A stretch of DNA of 5,038 nt from Acidimicrobiales bacterium. GTDB taxonomy: Bacteria > Actinomycetota > Acidimicrobiia > Acidimicrobiales > CADCSY01. Each line of letters starts with the position of its first letter. Position 1 is the stretch's first letter. The stretch spans positions 1-5,038 of the forward strand of contig JAUJLZ010000165.1 in assembly GCA_030447125.1 (NCBI GenBank), written 5' to 3'. Both the position numbers and the translations under genes were made by a program. The notes under the pieces are model-generated. The model was not told the origin of the DNA. It was given only the letters and a program-made list of their open reading frames with translations, and did no database searches. Shown here one piece after another: positions 1 to 5,038 of the stretch.

Positions 1-19
1 CGTCGACCACAATGGGGGC

Positions 20-1459
20 GTGACCCAAGCGGAGCAGGCCAGCTTCTTCGCCGAGGAGGTGCCCGAGCGCACCTACGGCGTGGGTGAGCTGGCCGGGAGC
101 ATCACCCGGGCGGTGAGCAGCGCCTTCCCGGCCGAGATCTGGGTCCGGGGCGAGGTCAGCGGGCTGAAGCCAGCCAACGCCAACGGGCACCTGTACTTCT
201 CGCTGAGCGAGCGCAGCTCCCGCCGGGGACCGACCTCCTCCATCGGTGTGGCCCTGTTCCGCACCGACCGTCTCAAGGTCGAGCGCTTCCTGCGGGACTG
301 GCCCGGCTTCGCCCTGGCCGACGGGATCGAGGTGCGGATCCGGGGTCGGGTGCAGTACGCCTACGGTCGCGTCAGCGTGGTCATGTCGGCGGTCGACCCC
401 GTCCACACGCTCGGTCGACTGGCTGCCGACCGGGACCGGGTGCTGCGGGTGCTGGGCGACGACGGCCTCCTCGAGGCCAACGCTCGCCTGCGCCTGCCGA
501 CGGTGCCGCTGCGGGTCGGGCTGGTCACCAGCGCCGGCAGCGCCGCCTGCGAGGACGTGCTGGCCGAGCTCGGGGCCAGTGGCTTCGGGTTCCGGGTGGT
601 CCTGGTCGACGCCCGGGTGCAAGGGTCAGGCGCCGAGGCCTCGTTGGTACGGGCGTTGCGAGTCGTGTCGCGGTGCCACCTCGACGTCGTGCTGGTGGTG
701 CGCGGCGGGGGTGCCCGCACCGATCTGGCCACCTTCGACGGTGAGCGGTTGGCCCGGGCGGTGGCCGCCCTGGGCGTGCCGGTGGTCAGCGGCGTGGGCC
801 ACGAGATCGACACCAGCGTCCTCGACGAGGTCGCCCACACGGCCTGCAAGACGCCCACCGCCTGCGCCGGGCTGGTGGTGGAGCGGGTGGCCGGGGCCCT
901 CGTGGGGATGGAGACCACCTGGACAGGCGTCGCCCGCCTGGGTCGCACCGGGCTGGCCGAGTCCGCCCTTCGCCTGGAGCGCCAGGTGTCGGCCGTGGCG
1001 GTGCGGGCCGGAGGGGCGTTGGCCGGGGCCGAAGGCCGTCTCGACGGACGGGCCGGCCGGATCGCCGTGCTGGCCCGCTCCCGGGTGACGGCCGGCACCG
1101 CCCGGGTGGAGGCTGCCCGTCGTCGCCTCGACCAGGGCCGTCTCGACGCCCGGCTCATGCGCCTCGACGCCGCCGTGGTCGCCACCGGACAACGGGTAGG
1201 GCGGGCCGCCACCCGGGCGGCCACGGCGGCTGAAGCCAGGCTCGAAGCGCTGGCCGCCCGGACCCGGGTCGCCGACCCGGCGCGGGCCCTGGCCCGGGGC
1301 TGGTCGCTGACCCGTCGGGCCGATGGTCGCCTGGTGCGCGGCGCCGACGAGCTGGCGCCCGGCGAGGTCATCGTCACCACCCTCGCCCATGGCCGGGCCG
1401 TCAGTACGGTGACCGAGGTCGCCGTCACATCGAACCAACCAGGAGACGATGCCCGGTGA
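20..1459 (+). CDS. xseA: Exodeoxyribonuclease VII large subunit
   Basis: XseA is the catalytic subunit of exonuclease VII, a cytoplasmic enzyme that cuts single-stranded DNA from both ends to short oligonucleotides during repair. The 479-residue protein has the full family layout. An N-terminal OB-fold DNA-binding domain spans about 18-130 (VRGEVSGLK at 42-50, GHLYFSL at 56-62). The catalytic domain begins near 160. Asp179, Arg228 (in RGGG 228-231), His261 and Asp264 (in VGHEID 259-264) match, with the same spacing, the active-site residues of the E. coli enzyme. A long Ala/Arg-rich helical region (about 285-410) follows, then a C-terminal segment DPARALARGWSLT (419-431). The usual RGGGS reads RGGGA here. 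The GTG at 20 is the only start upstream of the OB fold within the window. It has no clear Shine-Dalgarno sequence, but a TGA at 21-23 in another frame could be the end of an upstream gene in a GTGA overlap. The gene overlaps xseB by four bases. Confidence 0.96.
   Translation: MTQAEQASFFAEEVPERTYGVGELAGSITRAVSSAFPAEIWVRGEVSGLKPANANGHLYFSLSERSSRRGPTSSIGVALFRTDRLKVERFLRDWPGFALADGIEVRIRGRVQYAYGRVSVVMSAVDPVHTLGRLAADRDRVLRVLGDDGLLEANARLRLPTVPLRVGLVTSAGSAACEDVLAELGASGFGFRVVLVDARVQGSGAEASLVRALRVVSRCHLDVVLVVRGGGARTDLATFDGERLARAVAALGVPVVSGVGHEIDTSVLDEVAHTACKTPTACAGLVVERVAGALVGMETTWTGVARLGRTGLAESALRLERQVSAVAVRAGGALAGAEGRLDGRAGRIAVLARSRVTAGTARVEAARRRLDQGRLDARLMRLDAAVVATGQRVGRAATRAATAAEARLEALAARTRVADPARALARGWSLTRRADGRLVRGADELAPGEVIVTTLAHGRAVSTVTEVAVTSNQPGDDAR
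1441..1446 (+). promoter_or_regulatory. Ribosome binding site for xseB
   Basis: AGGAGA lies inside the 3' end of xseA, 9-10 bases before the GTG at 1456. This supports the GTG as the xseB start. The ATG at 1449 is only two bases from the motif and opens a different, arginine-rich frame with no resemblance to any family. Confidence 0.65.
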
Positions 1460-1734
1460 ACCCATCGACCGACAGGCCGAGACCCGGCGGAGGAGGCGGC
1501 GGCGGCGAGTCCGAGGGCGGGGCGCTCGACTTCGCCCGGGCGGTCGAGGAGCTCGAGTCCATCCTGGCCGAGCTCGAAGACGACAACCTCGACGTCGACC
1601 ACCTGGCCGAGCGGGTCGCCCGCGCCGCCGCCCTGGTGCGACTGTGCCGGGAGCGCATCACCGGCACCAGGATGGAGGTGGAACGCATCGTCGCCGACCT
1701 CGACGGCGGTCCGATACCAGAACCGCCCGGCTGA
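1456..1734 (+). CDS. xseB: Exodeoxyribonuclease VII small subunit
   Basis: XseB is the small helical subunit of exonuclease VII; several copies bind the helical region of XseA and are needed for activity. The 92-residue product has the family core at about 24-82: LDFARAVEELESILAELE (24-41) aligns with the F-x-x-A-L-x-E-L-E pattern of E. coli XseB, followed by DNLDVDHLAERVARAAAL (43-60) and a second helix. Family members are usually about 60-90 residues. The first 22 residues form a Pro/Gly-rich extension with seven consecutive glycines (residues 11-17, bases 1486-1506), a low-complexity GGN run likely to vary between strains. The start GTG overlaps the xseA stop (GTGA, 1456-1459), so the two subunits are probably translationally coupled and made in fixed ratio. 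The gene is followed by a convergent DUF3105 gene after 40 bases. Confidence 0.93.
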   Translation: MNPSTDRPRPGGGGGGGESEGGALDFARAVEELESILAELEDDNLDVDHLAERVARAAALVRLCRERITGTRMEVERIVADLDGGPIPEPPG

Positions 1735-1773
1735 GCAGCCTCGGCGGCGCCGCGACGGGAATGGGCCGGGCGG
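1723..1773. terminator. Possible bidirectional terminator at the convergent junction
   Basis: CCGCCCGGC (1723-1731) is the exact reverse complement of GCCGGGCGG (1765-1773). The left arm ends at the xseB stop codon (1732-1734) and the right arm ends two bases short of the DUF3105 stop (1775-1777), so the hairpin fills the junction symmetrically. The 33-base interior holds a perfect 10-bp palindrome, GCGGCGCCGC (1744-1753). There is no T-run on either strand, so intrinsic termination is uncertain. GC-rich hairpins without U-tails have been proposed as terminators in actinobacteria. Confidence 0.4.
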
Positions 1774-1774
1774 G

Positions 1775-2383
1775 CTACTCCGGTTGGCCGACGCCGCCCG
1801 AACACGGGGCACCGGGCTCGGGCGTCTGGTCTCCCTGGCGGAAGACCTCGACGAACGCCTCGAGCGCAGGATCGGATGCCGAGTCGAGCGCGAGCTGCGA
1901 TCCCCAGGCCGAGGCCACCACCGGGGCGGGCAGGCCGTCAGCCCAAGGAGTGACCAGCACGTAGCTGCCGGCCAGACCGCGCAGCACGTCCACCTGGTCC
2001 GCGGGCAGGTTCGGCTGGTAGGTGATCCACACTGCGCCGTGCTCCATGGAGTGCACACCCATCCCGGGGTCGATGGGTTCGGAGTAGAAGCCGCAGTTCT
2101 GCCACACAGGGCTGTGGTCGCCCCCCACCGGAGGCGTCTGGGCGTACTCCACCGTGCCGTTGACGTGCTCGGCCTCGGCGACCTCGACCGTGACGACTCC
2201 GGGGGGAGCCACCGCCTCTTCCCCGCCCCCTGCCGAGATGACCACCAGGGCGATCCCCAGGGCCACCACCGCGCCGAGGGCCACGAAGAAGGGCCATCCC
2301 CGGCTCCCCCCGGCGCTGGCCCGGGCACGGGAGGCCTGCTTGCCCTTGGAGCCGCCCCTTCCTGTCGGCTTCGGCTTACTCAC
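1775..2383 (-). CDS. DUF3105 family membrane-anchored protein
   Basis: This 202-residue protein has a basic, Gly/Ser-rich cytoplasmic tail (1-29), one transmembrane helix (about 30-50) and an exported C-terminal domain. The domain carries the DUF3105 signature: HVNGTVEY (73-80), TPPVGGDH (83-90), NCGFY (96-100), and VHSMEHGAVWITYQP (110-124). The family is widespread in actinobacteria and its function is unknown. The conserved Cys97, His111 and His115 (His-x3-His), with His90 and His73 nearby, could form a metal site; this is inference. A further Cys194 near the C-terminus could pair with Cys97. The GTG at 2383 is the only start that keeps the basic tail; no strong Shine-Dalgarno sequence precedes it. 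A TANNNT element (TACGCT, positions 2408-2403 on the - strand) could be its -10 box, but no good -35 is seen. The gene lies 90 bases downstream of the TPR gene on the same strand, so it may be cotranscribed with it. Confidence 0.88.
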   Translation of the reverse strand: MSKPKPTGRGGSKGKQASRARASAGGSRGWPFFVALGAVVALGIALVVISAGGGEEAVAPPGVVTVEVAEAEHVNGTVEYAQTPPVGGDHSPVWQNCGFYSEPIDPGMGVHSMEHGAVWITYQPNLPADQVDVLRGLAGSYVLVTPWADGLPAPVVASAWGSQLALDSASDPALEAFVEVFRQGDQTPEPGAPCSGGVGQPE

Positions 2384-2447
2384 GTCGTCGTCTCACGGAC
2401 CGAGCGTAGAACACCGTATCCCCGCTCACCCGTCGGTCCCTGGTCAC

Positions 2448-2483
2448 TCGTCGCCCGCTCAGTCGTCGCCCGCTCAGTCGTCG
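2448..2483 (-). repeat. 15-bp tandem repeat carrying the TPR gene stop codon
   Basis: The unit TCGTCGCCCGCTCAG (+ strand) occurs twice exactly (2448-2462 and 2463-2477), followed by a partial third copy (2478-2483). On the - strand the unit reads GACGACTGAGCGGGC in part-shifted register and includes the TGA stop of the TPR gene (2476-2474). Since 15 is divisible by three, a second in-frame TGA follows at 2461-2459, and a third, GACGAGTGA, at 2446-2444. The array probably arose by replication slippage. Confidence 0.85.
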
Positions 2484-3859
2484 GCGGGCACGACCCCGAG
2501 CTGGTCGGCGAGCTCGAGCGCCCGATCGTGGTGGCGGAAGGAGAACCAGGGGGTGCCGTCGAGGGCCTGGGTCAGTTCGGCCCGAGCCCGGTCGGTGTCG
2601 CCCACGGCCAGGAACACCTCGGCGGCGTGGTAGCGCACCAGCGGATCGGTCGTTCCCAGGCGCAGCGCCTCCTCCATGGGCGCCACCGCGGCCGGGGCGT
2701 CGCCGGAACGCAGCAGGGCCCAGGCCAGGGCGTCGTCCACGTAGACGTTGTCGGGACGGACCTGGTGGGCGGCCCGGGCCAGGGCCAGAGCACGCTCGGG
2801 GTCCTCACCCTGGTCGGCTTCGAAGACGGCCATCTCCAGGTCGACGATCTGACCGGCCTCCTCCTGGAGCGCGGCGATGGCCCGCACCAGGGCGTAGGAC
2901 TCGGCTGCCTCGGCCTCGAGCCCGAGCCGGGTCTGCAGGTCGCCGAGGAGGATGACCGCCTCAGGGGCCGGGAAGCGCTCCACCACGGCCTGGAGGACGT
3001 CGACCGCGGCTTGGAGGTCACCCTCGGCGGCCAGCGCCCTGGCCCGGCCGATCTCGGCGGGGACGAGGCCGGGGGCGCCGGCCAGGGCCCGGTCGAAGGC
3101 GGCGCCGGCGGCGACGAGGTCGCCCTGACGGAAGTGCAAGGTGCCGAGCAAGGCGGCCACCCGGGCTGACTCGAAGCCCTGACTGGCCCCTGCTGCCTCG
3201 GCCCTGGTCATGGCCTCGATGGCACCGGGCATGTCGCCGTAGAGCTCACGCAGGTACGAGACCCGGGCCAGGGCAGGCAGGCCGGGGCGCAGGTCGAGCA
3301 TGTCCTGGAGGCTCGCGGTGGCGTCCTCGTAGCGACCGAGCTCGACCTGGGCGTCGACCAGCACGGCCAGGGCGTCGGGACTGGAGGGCAGGGCCTCGGT
3401 GGCGCGCCGGCCCAGCTCCAGGGCTTCGGGGAACTGGTGGAGGGCCAGGGCCAGCGCACCCTGGCCCAACAGGGTCCGGGGATCCGAACCCACCAGCTCG
3501 TCGGTGCGCTGGAAGGCCCGCTCGGCCAATCCGTAGAAGGAGGGATCACCCACCCGGAACGCCTGGGCCAGGTAGGCGAAGCCCAGCTCCTGCCAGGCGT
3601 CGGCCCGGCTGGGATCGATGGCGACCTGCTGTTCCAAGGTGGTGATGCGCTCGGGGGATCCCGGCACCGCGGCCGGGGGAGGGGAGGCGGGGGGAGGCTC
3701 GTAGGTGAGGAAGCGCCCGATGGCCAGTCCGGCCACCACCGCCACCACCGCCACCACCCACACCGGCACCGATCGCCGTCGCTTGGGCGGAAGCCCCGGG
3801 CCCGATGCGGCGGCTTCGTGCACCGGCGGACTGACAGGCGGTGCCCCAGTGGTGCTCAC
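2474..3859 (-). CDS. Membrane-anchored tetratricopeptide repeat (TPR) protein
   Basis: The 461-residue protein begins with a Pro/Ala-rich cytoplasmic segment, a stop-transfer KRRR (26-29) and a single hydrophobic helix (about 31-48), then a Pro-rich linker (55-69). The rest, about 70-455, is a run of roughly nine or ten TPR-type helix pairs. Examples are DAWQELGFAYL (87-97) and DALAWALLRSGDAPAAV (376-392), followed by RYHAAEVFLAVGDTDRARA (about 409-427). TPR arrays are protein-interaction scaffolds, so this is probably an envelope adaptor rather than an enzyme. The last two repeats resemble those of TPR proteins I recall beside DUF4331 genes elsewhere, and a DUF4331 gene lies nearby at 4863. 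I chose the GTG at 3859 because it sits just before the membrane anchor. The open frame runs on to 4234, but those extra residues have no recognisable features and overlap the divergent gene. There is no clear Shine-Dalgarno sequence; see the possible leaderless promoter. The end is embedded in a 15-bp tandem repeat. Confidence 0.85.
   Translation of the reverse strand: MSTTGAPPVSPPVHEAAASGPGLPPKRRRSVPVWVVAVVAVVAGLAIGRFLTYEPPPASPPPAAVPGSPERITTLEQQVAIDPSRADAWQELGFAYLAQAFRVGDPSFYGLAERAFQRTDELVGSDPRTLLGQGALALALHQFPEALELGRRATEALPSSPDALAVLVDAQVELGRYEDATASLQDMLDLRPGLPALARVSYLRELYGDMPGAIEAMTRAEAAGASQGFESARVAALLGTLHFRQGDLVAAGAAFDRALAGAPGLVPAEIGRARALAAEGDLQAAVDVLQAVVERFPAPEAVILLGDLQTRLGLEAEAAESYALVRAIAALQEEAGQIVDLEMAVFEADQGEDPERALALARAAHQVRPDNVYVDDALAWALLRSGDAPAAVAPMEEALRLGTTDPLVRYHAAEVFLAVGDTDRARAELTQALDGTPWFSFRHHDRALELADQLGVVPADD
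3733..3759 (-). repeat. 9-bp tandem repeat encoding the TPR protein's membrane helix
   Basis: CCACCACCG is repeated three times (3733-3741, 3742-3750, 3751-3759, with the last base of the third copy changed). Read on the - strand, each unit encodes a Val-Val-Ala type triplet and together they make up the core of the transmembrane segment. The unit is a multiple of three, so gain or loss of copies would change helix length without breaking the frame. Confidence 0.75.
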
Positions 3860-3866
3860 GTCCGCC

Positions 3867-3872
3867 AGGATA
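3867..3872 (-). promoter_or_regulatory. Possible -10 element for a leaderless TPR transcript
   Basis: TATCCT (3872-3867 on the - strand) fits the actinobacterial TANNNT -10 consensus. Only seven bases separate it from the GTG at 3859, which puts the expected transcription start at or within a base of the start codon. That would explain the missing Shine-Dalgarno sequence. No convincing -35 is visible 16-19 bases upstream. The same bases overlap the AGGAGG motif of the opposite strand. Confidence 0.35.
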
Positions 3873-3877
3873 GGAGG
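3872..3877 (+). promoter_or_regulatory. Shine-Dalgarno-like AGGAGG, poorly placed
   Basis: This is a perfect AGGAGG in the 40-base divergent intergenic region. It directly abuts an ATG at 3878, which opens only a 12-codon frame (MAPPNRPHARLR, stop 3914-3916), and lies 22 bases from the ATG at 3900 used for the downstream gene. Neither spacing is normal. It may be a chance sequence, or the short frame may overlap and tune translation of the main gene. Confidence 0.3.
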
Positions 3878-3899
3878 ATGGCTCCCCCGAACCGACCCC

Positions 3900-4760
3900 A
3901 TGCCCGGCTTCGCTGACGGCGCCGGGTCCCGGACCCGCACCCTCGCCCTGGTCCTGGCCACCGTCGTGGGGCTGATGCTGGGCATCGGCGCCACCGTGGC
4001 CCTGACCCGAGGCGACAACCCGTCGGCGCCCCCCCTCGAACCCCTCGACCCGTCGGTGTCGACCACCGCCCCGGGGACCGGGCCCCCTCCGCCGGGTGCC
4101 GCCGCCCCCAGCCCCGAGGCGGCGGTGGAAGGCTTCTTGAGCGCCGAGATCGCGGGTGACCTCGCGTCCTCCTTCGCGTTCCTCGACGCCGACGCCCGAT
4201 CGACCTTCGGCTCGGTCGCCGGCTGGACGGCCAACCACGCCGAGCTCCTGGCCCCGGTGCGGGCCTACGAGGTGGAGGAGGTGGACGACGCCGAGGTGGT
4301 CACGCTGGTGACCTTCGAACCCGGCCTCGACGAGGTGATGGGCCTGGTGGCCGAGCGGACACGCGTGACGTGGGCCACCTCCGAGGAGGGAGGCTCGTGG
4401 GGCGTGGACCTCGACGCCAGCACGCTCGAACCCCTGCACCCCTCCGACGACGGCGCCCCCGCGGCGGTGGCCGCCTGGGCCGAGGCCCACCAGGCGTGTG
4501 AGCCGGACCCGAGGACCTGGGAGGGCAACCTCCGCGGCTCGCCGGCGCTGGCCGAGTCGCTGTGCGGAGCGCCAGGAGCGGTCGAGGTCGGTCCGGCCCT
4601 TCCCCTCAGCGCCGTCGATGCCGCCCCGTTCCTCGCCGCCTTTGGTCCCGACGCCAGCACCTGGGCCCGTGTGGTGCCCGTCACCGCCCCGGTCCCGCTG
4701 CGGGCCGTGGTGGCGCCCATCGGACAGGAGTGGCTGGTCATCGGCGTGCTCCCGACCTGA
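3900..4760 (+). CDS. Membrane-anchored hypothetical protein, possible NTF2-like domain
   Basis: I do not recognise a named family. The predicted 286-residue protein has a short N-terminus with two arginines (11, 13), a strong transmembrane helix (about 14-35) and a long Pro/Ala/Ser/Thr-rich linker (40-72). A compact domain from about 72 to 180 follows. It starts with a helix, EAAVEGFLSAEIAGDLASSF (73-92), and continues with alternating strands, a pattern seen in NTF2/SnoaL-like and DUF4878-like extracytoplasmic domains. That assignment is inference. A second part (186-286) contains Cys200 and Cys222, which could form a disulphide outside the cell, and ends in strand-like segments. The ATG at 3900 gives the shortest sensible N-terminus before the helix. 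In-frame GTGs at 3849 and 3852 are alternatives but would overlap the divergent TPR gene. No well-spaced ribosome binding site precedes 3900, so the start is uncertain. Transcription is divergent from the TPR gene and ends at the hairpin beginning at 4776. Confidence 0.75.
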   Translation: MPGFADGAGSRTRTLALVLATVVGLMLGIGATVALTRGDNPSAPPLEPLDPSVSTTAPGTGPPPPGAAAPSPEAAVEGFLSAEIAGDLASSFAFLDADARSTFGSVAGWTANHAELLAPVRAYEVEEVDDAEVVTLVTFEPGLDEVMGLVAERTRVTWATSEEGGSWGVDLDASTLEPLHPSDDGAPAAVAAWAEAHQACEPDPRTWEGNLRGSPALAESLCGAPGAVEVGPALPLSAVDAAPFLAAFGPDASTWARVVPVTAPVPLRAVVAPIGQEWLVIGVLPT

Positions 4761-4775
4761 CGCCCGCCCTGCCGC

Positions 4776-4816
4776 CGACGTCGATTCCCGCGATGCTGAA
4801 ATCGGCGTCGCTTTTT
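4776..4816 (+). terminator. Rho-independent terminator
   Basis: CGACGTCGATT (4776-4786) pairs with AATCGGCGTCG (4800-4810) to form an 11-bp stem with one G-U pair and a 13-base loop. One base later comes a run of five T (4812-4816). It starts 15 bases after the stop codon of the preceding gene. The A/T bases and T-run stand out in this GC-rich DNA, making this the clearest regulatory structure in the window. Confidence 0.85.
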
Positions 4817-4824
4817 CGTAGACT
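4796..4824 (+). promoter_or_regulatory. Predicted promoter of the DUF4331 gene
   Basis: CTGAAA (4796-4801, four of six matches to TTGACA) and TAGACT (4819-4824, four of six matches to TATAAT and a full TANNNT match) are separated by 17 bases, the ideal spacing. Transcription would start near 4831, leaving a leader of about 30 bases with a good ribosome binding site. The -35 box and spacer lie inside the loop, right arm and T-run of the upstream terminator. Confidence 0.5.
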
Positions 4825-4846
4825 GCACAAGCCGGACACCTCGACC

Positions 4847-4854
4847 GAAGGAAG
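4847..4854 (+). promoter_or_regulatory. Ribosome binding site of the DUF4331 gene
   Basis: GAAGGAAG ends eight bases before the ATG at 4863. It is the best-placed purine-rich site in the window and fixes the start of the partial gene. Confidence 0.7.
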
Positions 4855-4862
4855 CGCGCCCC

Positions 4863-5038
4863 ATGGCCTCGCCCCGCTCCGCCCTGTCCCCCCTCGTCTC
4901 GGGACGGGCGCTGCTCGCCCTGGCCCTCGCCGGCGTAGTGGCCCTCGGGTTGTTGGTCTCCGCCGGCGCCTCCAGCCACCGGGAGGCGCCGATGATCGCC
5001 GAGGATCCGCCGGCCGACAACACCGACGTGTACGCCTT
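4863..5038 (+). CDS. DUF4331 family secreted protein, N-terminal part (cut by window edge)
   Basis: Fifty-eight residues are present and the frame stays open to the right edge. The N-terminus looks like a secretory signal peptide: Arg5 and Arg15, a hydrophobic core at about 16-32, and a likely signal peptidase site after Ala34-Gly35-Ala36. The mature start reads SSHREAP (37-43), then IAEDPPADNTDVYA (45-58). This S-S-H-R-E-A-P ... D-P-x-A-D-N-T-D-V-Y-A pattern is the hallmark opening of the DUF4331 family, whose members are exported and have no established function. The ATG at 4863 has a well-placed ribosome binding site and its own predicted promoter, so the gene is probably transcribed separately from the upstream gene, which ends at a terminator. 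Full family members are usually several hundred residues, so most of the protein lies outside the window. Confidence 0.9.
   Translation, partial: MASPRSALSPLVSGRALLALALAGVVALGLLVSAGASSHREAPMIAEDPPADNTDVYA

Noticed and set aside
1449..1964. Open frame starting at ATG 1449 with an Arg-rich product
   Set aside because: It is out of frame with xseB, whose family match is clear, and runs through the convergent junction into antisense DUF3105 sequence.
361..2328. 655-codon open frame on the - strand across xseA, xseB and the DUF3105 gene
   Set aside because: It is antisense to two clearly recognised genes, overlaps a third in another frame, is rich in Arg/Ser/Pro, and shows no domain; long spurious frames are expected in DNA this GC-rich.
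1784..3169. 461-codon open frame on the + strand
   Set aside because: It is antisense to the DUF3105 and TPR genes and has a Gly/His/Arg-rich composition without any family motif.
3733..3759. CCACCACCG repeats considered as a possible CRISPR or regulatory iteron array
   Set aside because: They are contiguous 9-bp units with no spacers and lie in frame inside coding sequence for a Val/Ala membrane helix, so they are coding low-complexity sequence.
3705..3899. Upstream extension of the 3900 gene to an ATG at 3705
   Set aside because: The added 65 residues are Thr/Ala/Gly low-complexity and antisense to the membrane anchor of the TPR protein; the helix of the + strand protein starts soon after 3900.
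3860..4234. N-terminal extension of the TPR gene to an upstream start at 4234
   Set aside because: The extra 125 residues have no domain or signal, precede the membrane helix awkwardly, and lie antisense to the 3900 gene.
3546..4979. 477-codon open frame on the - strand
   Set aside because: It overlaps three well-supported genes in other frames and has low-complexity Gly/Arg content; it would also cross a clear terminator and promoter.

Overview
The window is very GC-rich with strong G/C third-codon bias. It carries one complete housekeeping operon and several envelope-type proteins of families common in actinobacteria, so the source is most likely a high-GC actinobacterium. An Acidimicrobiia-like lineage would fit, but that is inference; no rRNA or other taxonomic marker is present. 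No mobile elements, tRNAs, rRNAs or CRISPR arrays are visible, and no gene-free stretch exceeds about 100 bases.

Layout. (1) Positions 20-1734, + strand: xseA and xseB, the two subunits of exodeoxyribonuclease VII, joined by a 4-base GTGA start/stop overlap. (2) Positions 1735-1774: a 40-base convergent junction lying inside a 9-bp inverted repeat that may terminate both sides. (3) Positions 1775-3859, - strand: a membrane-anchored tetratricopeptide-repeat (TPR) protein (start 3859), then after a 90-base gap a membrane-anchored DUF3105 protein (start 2383). The gap begins with a 15-bp tandem repeat that multiplies the stop codon of the TPR gene. (4) Positions 3900-4760, + strand: a divergent gene for a 286-residue membrane-anchored protein with a possible NTF2-like domain. 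It ends in a clear intrinsic terminator. (5) From 4863 to the right edge, + strand: the first 58 residues of a secreted DUF4331 protein, with its own promoter and ribosome binding site. This last gene is cut by the window edge and is easy to miss because it has no stop here.

How the genes relate. XseA and XseB form one enzyme that degrades single-stranded DNA in repair. The remaining four products all have an N-terminal membrane segment or signal peptide, so they are predicted to act outside the cytoplasm. The C-terminal repeats of the TPR protein resemble those of TPR proteins that I recall near DUF4331 genes in other bacteria. A TPR/DUF4331 envelope module, possibly with the NTF2-like protein, is therefore a reasonable hypothesis, but its biochemical function is not known from the sequence. 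Nothing here clearly amounts to a new defence or mobile system. The best leads are this uncharacterised envelope neighbourhood and the compact control signals: an overlapping terminator and promoter, a possible leaderless start, and stop-codon-bearing tandem repeats.
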